64,000 bases of DNA, taken from assembly GCA_027919835.1 (NCBI GenBank), contig JANVFP010000034.1, positions 186,001-250,000 of the forward strand, written 5' to 3'. A program made the translations under genes and the position numbers. Shown here one piece after another: positions 12,001-22,923 of the stretch. The notes under the pieces were generated by a model, which did not search any database, was not told the origin of the DNA, and saw nothing but the letters and a program-made list of their open reading frames with translations. Numbering within the stretch: the first letter of the stretch is position 1; each line of letters opens with the position of its first letter. This DNA is from Lentinula raphanica. Taxonomy: Eukaryota; Basidiomycota; Agaricomycetes; Agaricales; Omphalotaceae.

Positions 12001-13736
12001 AACATCAGGATGCGCTGCGAAATGGAATCGGAATTGCGTGAGTGTATTTTCTCATTGGATGCATGTGCGTCATCGTGTTGGGCTAAGAACTTGTATAGCT
12101 GTAGATTTGTATTGTTTGTTTGACCTTTGTATTTTCCATGAAATGGTGTAACACTCCGGACTGGGAAAGAAGGTAGTATGGATTCACATTACTGTTGTAG
12201 AACTGTTTTCGAAGGGAGACAATTTGATTTGTTTTTCATTCTCATGATGGGGTTGGTGGCCCCAGTGGCAAATCCCCTTGGGTTTAGTCCTTGCACTCTG
12301 TATTCCCGAAGCCGACATCATGTCAGTTGCCCTTGGGTGTTACCACCTTGAAAGTACTCCTCATTACTATTTCCATGAAGTGACATCGGTACAGCGTTTC
12401 TTTCAAACGCGTTGTATGTATTGTACAACTATCTTTGACCCAAGCTTTGGGTTATACAGTCGAGTCATTTGCTTTCTTGTACCTGTTTGAACCTGCCACT
12501 GGCTCCAGAACGCTGAATTCGATTCGGATTCTTGAACTCACCTTCAAACTTTGGCATGAATCACCACAATGTTAGCTTGCCGGTCCCCGGATGCGTTTAG
12601 CCGCCGGGGCCGCGATTTGGAGTCACTCTAACTCTCTCCACTCTTCTCATCAAGGGCCAAGGCTAGTGCCACTGCCTTCTCCTGCACGCTGAAGAAGACG
12701 CGTTGAAGAAGACGCCGACGATAAGCTACGATAACAGCTTTCTCTGAAGTTCTGGACTTCCTCTGCGTTGATTATAGGCTTCAGCCTGATAGCTGGTGTA
12801 CTTTGTGAAGTTTGATCGGCCGAGATCGTTCAATTCCAGTTCAGTTGCTTTTGGAGGCTGTTGCAACTTCAAGCAATGATATTGTAGATTTCCAGGAGAC
12901 ACAGACAGTTCCTTACGGAGACACCCAAACAAGAAAAAGTTGCCGAGAGAAGACTGTCCATCTTGCGAAAAGTTGAACTTGAAACCTCGTCGACATCATC
13001 GGCCATCTCCTCTGATGTGACCTTTCGGCTCTTCCTGCTTCAAAATTTATCCTACATTTACTTCAACTATGAAGGATTCAGTGGAATCTTCAGCTTGCCC
13101 GGACGCACCATATTGTCACTTGCACGATCTGATGTGTGCGTTCGTAGGATGTCGTACGAAGCTCAATGTTTTTTGGGCTGTTCGGGATATTACAGCGCTC
13201 ATTGCCGTTGCAGTATACATTGAAGTTACTAATGGCATTATTTCTCAGTGGCGATCGATTTCGAAATCCATGTTCCTCATATGGGACAACATACGCTATA
13301 ACGTACGCTAACGTACTCAACCCCCTTCTCGAGTCAATACCGAGGTCAATACTATCATCGTCACTTGGCCCTGGTTGCATTCCATGTTCTATTTTTTGCA
13401 CATCTTGTCCCAGGGCAACGAGTTCGGTCTCGGAACCAAGTCCAACGAAATGTCCAGCACCCTGAGCGACGATTGTCTGCCTGGCGCTCCGACAATGATC
13501 AATTTCCTCTCCATCACGTCGACCAAAGCAACTTCCCAACAATGAGTAGCGCCAGCCAGTGGTATAAAGGTCTGGTGTTCACCAGAGTTTCGTTTCACGA
13601 AGTGCAGGTCACCGGTGCGTATCGTCTTCTCATTGCCGGGATCTAGTATCGTCTGACAGAATCGTTTTCGTAGTCAAGTTGCTGGTCAACTTCACCATTT
13701 CTTTCAGTGCTTCATATCAGTCGAAACTCATTACAC
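12001..13736. other. Gene-poor stretch bordering the accessory island
   Basis: About 1.7 kb without a confident gene. A 150-codon open frame on the minus strand (13542-13090) and overlapping plus-strand frames compete for the same bases, and none matches a family I know. The sequence at 12590-12620 is locally GC-rich. This marks the transition from conserved genes to the repeat-rich island. Confidence 0.4.
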
Positions 13737-15094
13737 ATGTTCCATCATCGTACCATCTACCGGACCCTCCTTTTCCTCTGTCTTTCATCAATTCTGGGAG
13801 CGAGTGCTTCCCCAGTTCGGAGAGCGACAAGCGTCAAGTTGGCTTCGATCCCATCGACGACGGCTACTACTTGTCCATTCAAGGATGGCGCGTCATCGAA
13901 TCATTCCGAGGTTACAAGCTCGCCCGCCAAAGAGGATACAGCGAAAACAAAAGGTCGGCAATCTAATCATGAGAGCGGAAGTCACCTTACCTACTTTTTT
14001 TCTGACAGATCAACCCCACGAGAAACGAGGGAGAAAGCTCAAACTCTACCGACTGGAGTGCTTTGAGCACCTCGAGGTCGCAGTCAATCATCCTGCTCAA
14101 ACGGTCATACCAGGGCCTACTTCGTTCAGCTATTTGGGTAAGTGAATAGCTTGAAAAAAATTGTTGGATGGTTCAGTTTAAGCAGCTTGTCTTCTCTTTT
14201 AGGAGGTCTTGACATGACGCCTGATCCCACAACCGCCGAGGCATGGGGTCTCTATGAACTGGAGCAGCGGAACGTTTGTCCGCCGTTGGTCGCTACACAT
14301 ATTGGATCGACGCATCGTTTTGTCCTACTCGGTAAGGTTCAGGATATATTTTCGAATGAAATTGCAGCGCATACTCATGCTACGCCATTTCGCGCATCAT
14401 AGAATATACTCTCAGAGATCCCCATTCTGAACTTGTGTAAGTACTCACGTCCAGAAACCTCTGCTCGTTATCTGAGATTCCCTCAAATCCTTTCGAATGC
14501 ACTATAGCACTCTTGATTTGGACGAACTACAGAAGAATCAAGCTGCACTGAAACGATTAGTTCCCCCAGGCGTCCCAGTGCCCCGAGATCTTGTTACCTG
14601 GGTGAGTGTAGCAATCCGTTATAGCAGGCTTCATGAACTTCCATTCGAGGCTTCGAGTCTCATAACCGTACCGTTTTACCGAACATGTTTTTATATGTTC
14701 TTTGTGAGTATCTACTAACCCTACTCACATCAGTGGCACTCGCAAAGTGATTCCCTCGCCCAACATCACGCTCCGACGCCGTACAATAGCTGGATGGATC
14801 AGCAGTACAATCATGCCGATATCCTTGCTGGGTAAGCCCATCACGCGAATGCGTCCTTGATGATCTATGCTCATTAGCAATTCTCATGATATATATAGGA
14901 GCATACCGACCGGAGATTGGGCTCACGTTATTCCTGGAATTGGGCCAACCTATAGACAATACGTGTTGAAATCACCTCGTTGTAAGTTCTCATATTCTAA
15001 TAAGTGTTTGGATGTGCTTCTTGCTAATTTTTGGGTTTATACAGCCTTGGAGATGATTGAGGTGTCGATGATCAAATACTTGCCGTGTCAGTGA
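13737..15094 (+). CDS. Predicted secreted protein, family A copy 1
   Basis: No known function. The start at 13737 gives MFHHRTIYRTLLFLCLSSIL followed by GASASPVRR, a signal peptide with an Ala-x-Ala cleavage site. Splicing can be followed by comparison with the paralog at 21.4-22.9 kb: exon 2 ends in PGPTSFSYL, exon 3 begins GGLDMTPDPTTAEAWG, then EYTLRDP, LDLDELQKNQAALKRL, an exon ending YNHADILAG, and SIPTGDWAHVIPGIGP. The last exon ends MIKYLPCQ with a stop at 15092-15094. Eight exons code for about 290 residues. The shared blocks GPTSFSY[LR]G, GLD[ML]TP, TAE[AS]WG, EYT[LV][RQ]DP and D[LA]L/IPTG-x-W define the family. Another in-frame Met lies upstream at 13707, but 13737 gives the cleaner signal peptide. 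Its place next to repeats and its rapid divergence suggest an effector-like or surface role; that is inference. Confidence 0.7.
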
Positions 15095-16076
15095 GTGGTG
15101 TTGAGTGGAAGACAGTATGTGGGGTGTTCATCGAGTCTAGTGGGTTAGTTACTGTTACTTAGCATGCTCGTGTGTTAACAAAATCCTACTCGTCTCACTA
15201 GCTGTGCCTCAGCGCTCAGCGCGTAATATGATAGGACTTATCCTAGCCTGCCAAGAATGAAACTGTCAGTGCTTGCTGAATGTGAGATGTGAGTACATCG
15301 TACTCATATGACGCGGGTCTATACTAGACACAACCACGAACTTCCAAGCTTACTCGGAGTGCTTGCATCATCAGATGACGCTCAAGGGCTGGGACTTGGT
15401 AGGCAATCCAAAGCGCGTTGGACTGTGATACACTTGAAGTTCTAGGAACCGAGACTCATTGTCGAGAGTCGCCAATACGGCGGCGCTAAGGGAAAGTTAC
15501 CTTTCGAAATTCGGCAAGCCGTTTGGAATGAGTTGGACATACTTGTGAACAGCCTACCAATCTTCAAGCTTCAAGACTGGAGTCCACATCTGCCAAGGCA
15601 ACGTCGAGTGGATCTGCAACTTCAATCAGAGTCCAGATCAATAACGGAGACTGAGCGATTTTGGCGGATAAGACATTCACCCTCTTCTGTGATCAACACC
15701 ACGACTCGAAAGCCTGAGCTCGTACCAGGCAACCATTTGGCATTGTACTAGGCTACAATCCGTGCCAGAATTGGAGTGTGTGATCAGTGGCGGCGAGACG
15801 TTGCAATTCGAGACACTCCATACAATGTAGACGCATTCGAGAGTAGGTTGAGCCAAAGTACCACTAGGGCAATGATATTCTGTGTATATGAGACCGTATT
15901 GCAAAGTGTGGGTTTCATCGGAGTCGTAGTAAGTGAAGTTATGATTTGAGCTTGAACCGTAATGAACGTCCGAGTCCTTCCGAAGTGAGCCGAGTTCAAA
16001 TTAGCGCCTATGAGCGCTTGTTGATTCAACTTTGCTGCACTCCGTAGTCTCCGTTCTGATTCCTGCAACTTCGAAC
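15095..16076. other. Spacer carrying a family A remnant
   Basis: About 1 kb with no intact gene. It contains the family A pseudogene fragment listed separately and the presumed promoter of family B copy 1. Confidence 0.5.
15655..15765 (-). pseudogene. Family A 3'-end fragment (remnant 1)
   Basis: The block around CGACTCGAAAGCCTGAGC and GGCAACCATTTGGCA is nearly the same as 21,513-21,605, the 3' part of the family A gene on the minus strand. Read leftwards it gives a degraded version of the block GSGFRVVVLIT. The rest of the gene is absent, so this is a leftover of a duplication or rearrangement. Confidence 0.65.
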
Positions 16077-16813
16077 ATGTCCAACACAGCTACCGTCACA
16101 CCAGAGACATATCCTGAGCTTTACCTAGATAAATCTGAAATTGCTAGGCTCAACAATTCTGATTCTGAAACGAAAGAGTCTTTACTCACAAAATGGAAGG
16201 TGTGCCACAGTTCTATTGTTATGTTTGAGGTTCAGTATTTGACTACTAGTTGCAAGAAAAGCAAACCTTTTCTTCATTATTTCCCCACCGTTGAGATGAT
16301 TCCGGATCGTCTTATCAATGCCCCAGGCAACTATGTCAGAGTTAAATTACACTATGGTTGGTTCACGACCTGGGATACAATTGTTGACTATATCGCAAGG
16401 AACTATCCCGAGAACCTTCGCCGACAAACTGCGGAAGCAACATCTCCTATTGCAGCTGTTTGGACTAGTGCCCTTTTCTCTCCACAGCTTTCGGAAATTT
16501 TCCAACTGCCCACTCTCAAGGTTCAGCATGCCTGGCTGACCTCGAATAAAGGATGCGCGTTTTTGGCCATCTGCAAAAATGACATTGAACAATATTCCCA
16601 ACGAGAGCAAATCCTTGCATCAGAGGGTGCACGGAAACTGAAGGAGACTTTCAAGTTGAATGATCCTCCCAAATGGGTAGTGGACGTGGGCAATAGCTCT
16701 TGGCCGCGTAATCTTGAAGGTTCGTCACGGAGTTGCTAGTTCATTTAATTATTAGCTGAACCTCAGTGCGTATTACAGGACTCAGTAGGCCCGAAGGCAG
16801 CAACTCCGGATGA
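16077..16813 (+). CDS. Uncharacterised protein, family B copy 1
   Basis: I do not recognise the family. The start at 16077 (MSNTATVTPETYPELYLDKS) aligns with copy 2 at 20109 (MSNLSGLITRDTYPELNLSD). There is no signal peptide or membrane span, so it is probably intracellular. Conserved blocks in order: KPFLHYFP, RVKLHYGWFTTWDTI, LPTLKVQHAW, CAFLAICKN, QREQILASEG-x-x-KLKE, PKWVVD and WPRNLEG. The model uses exons 16077-16199, 16236-16720 and 16780-16813, ending in LSRPEGSNSG with a stop at 16811-16813. The first gap, 16200-16235, is only 36 nt. In this copy it could also be translated in frame, but the matching gap of copy 2 cannot, which argues for splicing. About 213 residues. Confidence 0.65.
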
Positions 16814-16967
16814 AGAATCACTGTGACTGGTGAATGCCAACTCTTTGTGAAATCAGATTTTGTTTCCCTAACGCTTGTGTGCTACATAGTACTTGAATCA
16901 ATTTCAGTTATCCCACAAAGCTTAGTGACTGAAATGGCAACAAATGGCGAGAAATAAGCTCTATAAT
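16814..16967. other. 3' flank of family B copy 1
   Basis: Short AT-rich 3' flank up to the first base of the large inverted-repeat element. Nothing else seen. Confidence 0.4.
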
Positions 16968-17235
16968 ACTTAAACATCCATGGACATGTCCACCTTTGGT
17001 TTAAATCTGTTTAAACAGGCAGATAATTATATTGAATCAGAGTCTTCAACCCTGGGTTTAAACAAGAGGTTTAAACAGTAGCAACTTAAACAAGACAATC
17101 TCTCTTTGAACAAGAGTACTTAAACAAGAGGAGATTTGAACCAGAGCCTAGAGGATTTGAACAAGAGGAGGTTTAAACAAGAGGAGGTTTAAACAAGAGG
17201 AGGTTTAAAGAAGAGGAGTTTTAAACAAGAGGAGG

Positions 17236-18180
17236 TGCGGTAGGCGGAAGCTGTGAGCTTCAAAAAAATTTGAAGCAACGATTGAGTATGAATGAGTACG
17301 TACGAAAACCCTATTGCCCTTGGTCAATTCAGGCCGGTTCAGAGGCCGGATCATGCCGATATCCCCATTTGGTCCTAAATCAATCATTCCCTATTCCGGC
17401 CGAGAGCTGAGGGAGGCAGACTTTGGAGTTTGAGAGAGCTTCAGAGTCCAGTTAGAGCTGTAAGCTTTGACTGTAGGTTATTGGGTACTCCTTGCATGGA
17501 ATAACCACTCTGTATATAAATAGGATCAAGAACCAATGTGGATTTGCCAACACCGGCAAGATCCGGCAAGTCAACGTCCAGCGCTTATGTACTAAATAGG
17601 CGCTTGATCAGTTTCTCGTCAAATTGAAGTTGATGGATTAAACTTGAGCTTGATTTTGATATCAATACTGAGCATTCTGAGCCACATTGAGAGCCCATTA
17701 AGTGAGACAAAGTCATCTAGTCTACTATCATTGACTGTATCGGTAATCAAGCTTCAAAATTCGAGAGCAATGAGGAAATTGTAGTACTACATGAAGGGCG
17801 TGGAAAAACGCTCAAATTAAGCGCTCAACAGGACCTTGCCGACTTGCCGAATTTTGTCGAGTGTGGCAAATCCACCTTGATTCTTGGAAGCTAGATCCCC
17901 TAATTATGCAGAGAGCAATCATTCTGTACAGGAAGTACTCGATGACCTGCAATATCAGCCTTTTTGGACACTAAATCTCTTGCAAATTCCAAACTCTGTC
18001 TCCCCCTCAGCCCTCGGCCGGAATAGGGAATGATTGATTTCAGCCCAAATGGGGATATCGGCATGATCCGGCCTCTGAACTGACTTGAATTGACCAGGGC
18101 AATAGCGTATTCATACGTACTTATTCATACTCAATCACTGCTTCAAATTTTTTTGAAGCTCACAGCTTCCGCCTACCGCA
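17236..18180. mobile_element. 945-bp inverted-repeat element nested in the 2.3-kb element
   Basis: Both ends begin with TGCGGTAGGCGGAAGCTGTG and stay complementary, with mismatches, for about 365 bp (17236-17600 against 17815-18180), leaving a short unique centre. The direct repeat GAGGAGG flanks the element at 17229-17235 and 18181-18187 and may be a 7-bp target-site duplication. However, GAGGAGG is also part of the host array, so coincidence is possible. There is no ORF of note. The long terminal repeats make it a foldback or MITE-like element. It interrupts the left TTTAAAC array, so it inserted after the outer element. Confidence 0.8.
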
Positions 18181-18554
18181 GAGGAGGATTTAAACAAAAG
18201 TAATCTATTTCAAAGATGGAATGCTAGTTCAAAGATGGAATGACAGTTATGTGGACTCAGGTAACAAGTGTGCAAAGATGAAGCATGCACAGAGATAGAA
18301 TCACAGGCATAATGAAATGAGAGGTGTGCTGCATGCAAGTAGATAAGAGTCATATGGAGACGATGAATGTGGGAGTATGCAAGTGAATGACAGTCCTGTT
18401 GAGACGATGAGCGTGCAAATGAATAAATTTGAGGCGACAGACGAGACAATGAATGTGCAAGTGGATAATAGCAGTTATGTTGAGACGACAAGCATGTGAG
18501 TGAATGAAGTTGAGGCAATGACTATGCAAGTGTTCCAGGATAGAATGAGACAAT

Positions 18555-18762
18555 GTAGTGGGTCGCGACGATGATGATGGAGGAATGAGAAAGAAGAGTT
18601 TTGAGTTCCCACGGAATTTGGATTCAACGTGAGGCCGAGGTTCCGATAGAAAACAGCTAGAAAAGGCAACAGATCGGAACCTCGGCCTCACGTTGAATCC
18701 AAATTCCGTGGGAACCTAAAACTTTTCTTTCTCGTTCCTCCATCATCGTCGCGACCCACTAC
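18555..18762. repeat. Near-perfect long hairpin (about 90-bp arms, 25-nt loop)
   Basis: The left arm 18555-18647 and the right arm 18673-18762 are almost exact reverse complements, starting from GTAGTGGGTCGCGACGATGA and ending at GAGGCCGAGGTTCCGAT, with a few mismatches and small indels. Such a structure could fold as a stem in DNA or RNA. It lies inside the 2.3-kb element and has no coding content. Confidence 0.85.
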
Positions 18763-19329
18763 TTGCTTCTTCAACTCGTTCACCTCATCGCTGCCTGAAC
18801 ATCTCGTCACCACCTGTACTACACCTTGTCGCCACCCTGTACACCATATCACCACTTGTATGCTGCGTCACTCATTCATCTGTTGTGTCTTGCTCTAGCC
18901 ACCTCATTCCATTGTTGCTACTTCCCATCTATAGAATCACCGTATACCGCTGCTCATGGAAACAGGTGAATTCTTCTCCAATATCACTTCATTTCAGACC
19001 TTCTGTTCATTTGATTTTTCTGTTTGTTTAATTCTTCCATTTGTTTAAACCTTACATTTGTTTAAACCTTCCGCTTGTTTAAACCTTCCATTTGTTTAAA
19101 CCTCTCATTTGTTCAAACCTCTTGTGTTTGCTTAAATCTTCCATTTGTTTAAACTTCCCATTTGTTCAAACCTTCCATTTGTTTATTAAACCTTCCAGTT
19201 TAAACCTTCTTTGAATGATATCTCTCGATACATGAATATACAATGATGTTTAAACATGTTTAAACAAAAAGTGGACAGGTCCATGGTTGTTTAAGTGAAA
19301 CTCATAGGGTTACAGGAATGGCAGCTGTT

Positions 19330-19920
19330 GAACAACCAGACAAACAACGATCATATTACACAATAGTGAGTCGTGACAAGGTATAAGATGTTCATGTTGA
19401 TCCAGGCCGCTCGTCACTGGTCTTGGATGATTGCAGTCTCTGGAATACAGAGTGACCGTCGGGCAACAGAAGCAAAGGGCATCAGCAAAAGTATGGCAGT
19501 GACACAGCATACATTGGTGGGACAAATGAGAACGATGGGTCAATTTCCCTTGAGGTTTCTGGGGTCGCCGCGCACATCTTGCACGGATGCAGCCACTGAG
19601 GAAGTCATTTTGTCCTTGATAGCACCATTCACACCATTCCATCTATGTTACTGACCAGTACACATCCTATGTATCAAGTGAATGACCTAGCATCGAAGTT
19701 TCATGACCGGACGCCTCCCAACCTACGAGACTCTGCTAAGACGACTCCCTGTCAGGTGGTTCTCCATATCAAGTATTCCGCTTCTGTGGCTTTGAGTGGG
19801 CCAATAGCTAATGATGCGACCGTCAACAATCAGATCAGAGCCCAGACCAATAAATGGAGACGGAGCAGAATTGGCGGAAGAGACACTCACCCTCTTCAAT
19901 TTTCTGGTCACTTCTAGAAA
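19330..19920 (-). pseudogene. Family A 3'-end fragment (remnant 2)
   Basis: This stretch is a diverged copy of about 21,090-21,545. Shared pieces include TTACTGACCAGTACACAT, AAGACGACTC, ATAGCTAATGATG and GAGACACTCACCCTC. In the paralog this is the 3' end and 3' flank of the family A gene, read leftwards. The 5' exons are absent. It is further evidence that an [A 3' part + B] unit was duplicated. Confidence 0.65.
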
Positions 19921-20108
19921 TGGTAGCCTCTAGGGGAAATTGTTAGTCTCCCCTAAGCAGACTCTCGCAAGACAAGCTTGCTGTATTAGAGGAAATCGTC
20001 AATTCCATTGAAATTTAGTGGCGCATTCAACTTGAGCTTGAGCGGAGTCTGGATCCGAGCGCTAATAATAATATATTCCTGTCCTACTTATTAACCTGCA
20101 ACTTCAAC

Positions 20109-20836
20109 ATGTCCAACCTCAGTGGCCTCATTACTCGAGATACTTACCCAGAACTAAACTTGAGCGATCGAGAAGTGGATGAACTCAACACAACTCTACC
20201 TGAGATGCGAGAGGGCGATATTCAAATGTTGAGGGTGTGCCACATTCTTAATTTTCTAGGGTTCAGGATTTGACTCGCTTCAAGGAAATGAAGCCATTCC
20301 TTGCTTATTTTCCTGCTGAGACAATTCCAAATCATCTCATTGATTCACCGACCCATCGTACCAAGGTCAAACTTTCATATGGCTGGAGTACTACATGGGA
20401 GGCAATTGCTGATTACATTCGAAAACATCATCCCAAGGAACTTGAACTTCTTGAAGGTTTCCAAGAAACGAACGAAACATCTTCCCTAGTTTCTCTGGGT
20501 ATCCGTTTCACTAGCACACTTGCAGAGCTATGTCATTTGCCCACACTTAAGATCAAGAATGGCTGGGCGGATGATCGTGAGCTATGCGCTTGCATAGCAA
20601 TCTGTAAAAACGAAAGTCAATCGCTCAATCAACGAGATCAAATTCTGGCATCGGAGGGTGTTCAAAAATTGAAGGAAATTTTCCAGTTGAATAACTCCCC
20701 GATGTGGTTTGTGGATGGACTGAATTATAACTGGCCACATAACTTCGAAGGTTTGTCAAACATTTGTTCACCCAACCAGCTGTACCTCAGTGTGTTTTCT
20801 ACAGGACTCACCAGGGCCGAACGCACCTTGGGATGA
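20109..20836 (+). CDS. Uncharacterised protein, family B copy 2
   Basis: Paralog of the gene at 16077. The first exon, 20109-20234, ends in EMREGDIQMLR. Directly continuing gives a stop after about 15 codons, but removing 20235-20266 (32 nt, GTGTGCC...TTCAG) joins it in frame to DLTRFKEMKPFLAYFP, which aligns with copy 1. Conserved blocks: KPFLAYFP, VKLSYGWSTTWEAI, LPTLKIKNGW, CACIAICKN, QRDQILASEGVQKLKE and WPHNFEG. The last intron ends CTACAG, giving a closing LTRAERTLG and a stop at 20834-20836. About 205 residues, no signal peptide. Function unknown. The pair differs clearly at the protein level, so the duplication is not recent. Confidence 0.65.
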
Positions 20837-21397
20837 AGAATTTCTTGGCTTAGCTGAATGTGAATGCAGATTTTTTTGTCGAGTACACTAGCTGTACTAG
20901 TACATGATAAACTTCGAGTAGCTGAGATTGTAATGAACAGCAGTTGTTAACCAATGAGTTCAAGCTGGACAAGCCTGGTGGGTATAAAATGTTACACTCC
21001 CCACATGATTGCTGCTGTCCATTGGTGTTGTCGCAAGCCGTTTCAAACTGTTATTGGAGCCACCTGGACATAGAGTTCGGACCTTCAGCTTCAAGAAACA
21101 GTAGTGCTCCAGGCAGTATGCAGCAGACTCGACGACGGGGCAGGGGTTGGCCTTTCCGAATCAGTTGGTGATACTGTTTGGAACGTCGGGTGCTCCTTGA
21201 ATCTTGTACAACCTTCGAAGCTGACTGAGGTGATCATTTCTCTTGACATTACGGTGCACACCATTCTATCCATTCCATCTACGTTACTGACCAGTACACA
21301 TCTCACTGGTGTCGAGTGACTAGTCTGGAAGGTTCGCGACCGAACACCCAACGTTCAACCGTCAACCTCCAAGAGGCAAAGACGACTCGCCGCTCGG
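20837..21397. other. Spacer between family B copy 2 and family A copy 2
   Basis: About 560 bp between convergent genes (B on plus, A on minus). Much of it (from about 21,090) is the sequence duplicated at 19.33-19.92 kb. No gene seen. Confidence 0.5.
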
Positions 21398-22896
21398 TCA
21401 AGTGAATCTACATATCAAGTACTCCGCTTGAGTGGCCTTGAGTGAAGCGATAGCTAATGATGTGACCGTCAACATGCACAGTCCAGACCAATCAAAGAAA
21501 TAATAGGAGACCGAGAGAATTGAGTGGAAGAGATACTCACCCTCATTCGTAATCAACACCACGACTCGAAAGCCTGAGCCCATACCGGGCAACCATTTGG
21601 CACCAGTGGGGATGGTACTATGGGCCAAAAATTGACATACATGGTTAGAGTTCGACAGATCTAGTTCACGAGTAAGGCAGAGTCTTACCCAGCGATGATA
21701 TCTGCTCTCTTATATAGGTCATCTACGGCCTTGTTCTCAGAGTTGGGTACTCCGAATGTCCCGGTAAGTTTGACGCTTTCGTTGTACCACTGTCAATTGA
21801 TAGTCAATAATCGTTGCGGGTTGTTGTCAAGCACGAGGTGTTTGAGCTTTGAGCACTCGTTAACGCTTACCCATTCGACCAGGCTCGGTGGCGCACCCCT
21901 CGGGAAGAGCTTCCTCATCTGTGCAGAATCCCGCGCTAGAGCGTCGAGATCAAGCAACCTGAACAGAGGCAAATCAAAATCAGTAATAAGAACGAGACGG
22001 TTCGTTCAGTATGTACACACTTTAATTGACCGCTGGGATCCTGAACCGTGTATTCTTCGGTGAGTCAACGGTGGAGGTGGAGTGAATGGGTTGGACTCAG
22101 CACAACGCCTTGAATAACAAGGATGAGACTGTACTCACCTATCATTGCTTTCTCATGTTTGCTGCCCGAGTGCGGGTCAGTAAAAATAGGACATTTATAA
22201 CCATGCCGATCGTTGTCGTATAGTTTATTGCCCCAGCTCTCGGCGGTGGGCTTCGAGGGTGTGAGATCCAGACCACCTATAACGTGTACCGAGTCAGCGT
22301 AACCACGAAGAGAACAACCGAAAAGAACTACAAAAGGCTGACCTCGATAACTGAACGAAGTCGGGCCCGTTTTCACCCAAAGATGGGGTTTGGTATAAGC
22401 GAACTCGACTACATCTTGGGCGCACACCATCATCCACAATTTCATTCCATGAGCGCTTGCAGCAGCTCGTCTGTCGAGGATCTGAGTAGCGTTGGCAGTG
22501 GCGTTGGTGGTGGCCGTGAAATTTGACGTCGTCACATTCGAGCTTGACTCAGGGATCTCCGTCAGTGCAGGGCCTGGAAAGGAAGAGATTAATATGCATG
22601 CACAAGACTAACATAGGCAAAAGACATCACGCACCCCTCTTATGCTTGCCACTGTCGTTGTTGGCATGAGCTGCGTCTGACTGCACCTTCGAGCTATCTG
22701 TCGTCGTGGACTTCGAGTCGGCGGTAGCTTGAACACCTCCGGACGGCGTCGCTTGCGGGGCAGGGCAAGAAACAGTAGCAGTTGTCGGCGTCAACGACAT
22801 TGCTCGAGGCAGAGATGCAGCATAAGTCGGTTGGACAAAGGTCGTGCCTACGAGGAAGACAAGGCAAATTGTCCTGGTGAGGGACCTGAAGTTCAT
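21398..22896 (-). CDS. Predicted secreted protein, family A copy 2
   Basis: Paralog of the gene at 13.7-15.1 kb. The chosen start at 22896 gives MNFRSLTRTICLVFLVGTTF then VQPTYA, a signal peptide; upstream Mets at 22914 and 22923 are also possible. After a Ser/Thr-rich mature N-terminus comes an exon rich in Thr/Asn with several N-glycosylation sequons (NVT, NFT, NAT). Next come KTGPTSFSYRG, GLDLTPSKPTAESWG, a GEYTVQDPSGQLK exon, LLDLDALARDSAQMRKL, an exon ending LYKRADIIAG, and TIPTGAKWLPGMGSGFRVV. The 3' end is uncertain: after VVVLITNEG a donor at about 21,540 and an acceptor near 21,441 give a short last exon ending at 21398 or 21408. About 300 residues. Function unknown. Confidence 0.65.
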
Positions 22897-22923
22897 GGTG
22901 CGATAAGAAGACATGAAGGTCAA

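Larger units (their letters stand above)
16968..19296. mobile_element. 2.3-kb non-autonomous inverted-repeat element with TTTAAAC subterminal arrays
   Basis: The ends are imperfect terminal inverted repeats of about 45 bp: the left end reads ACTTAAACATCCATGGACAT, and the right end in reverse complement reads ACTTAAACAACCATGGACCT. Just inside lie arrays of short repeats in opposite orientation: AGAGGAGGTTTAAACA on the left (about 17,100-17,235) and TTTGTTTAAACCTTCCA on the right (about 19,030-19,210), both built on TTTAAAC. The element has no coding capacity and contains two further inverted-repeat structures (17236-18180 and 18555-18762). I found no clear target-site duplication. Terminal repeats plus repeated subterminal motifs are the usual structure of non-autonomous DNA transposons, where the motifs bind transposase. 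It lies between the two family B copies. Confidence 0.75.

Noticed and set aside
13090..13542. 150-codon minus-strand frame
   Set aside because: It has no recognisable motif, and competing frames on the plus strand cover the same bases. Chance open frames of this length occur in such DNA.
17100..19210. TTTAAAC arrays as a CRISPR-like or telomeric repeat
   Set aside because: Spacing is irregular, there are no unique spacers of constant length, and the arrays are mirrored at the two ends of an element in a eukaryotic genome. They fit subterminal transposon motifs better.
16968..19296. LTR retrotransposon
   Set aside because: The long repeats are inverted, not direct, and there is no gag/pol coding sequence.
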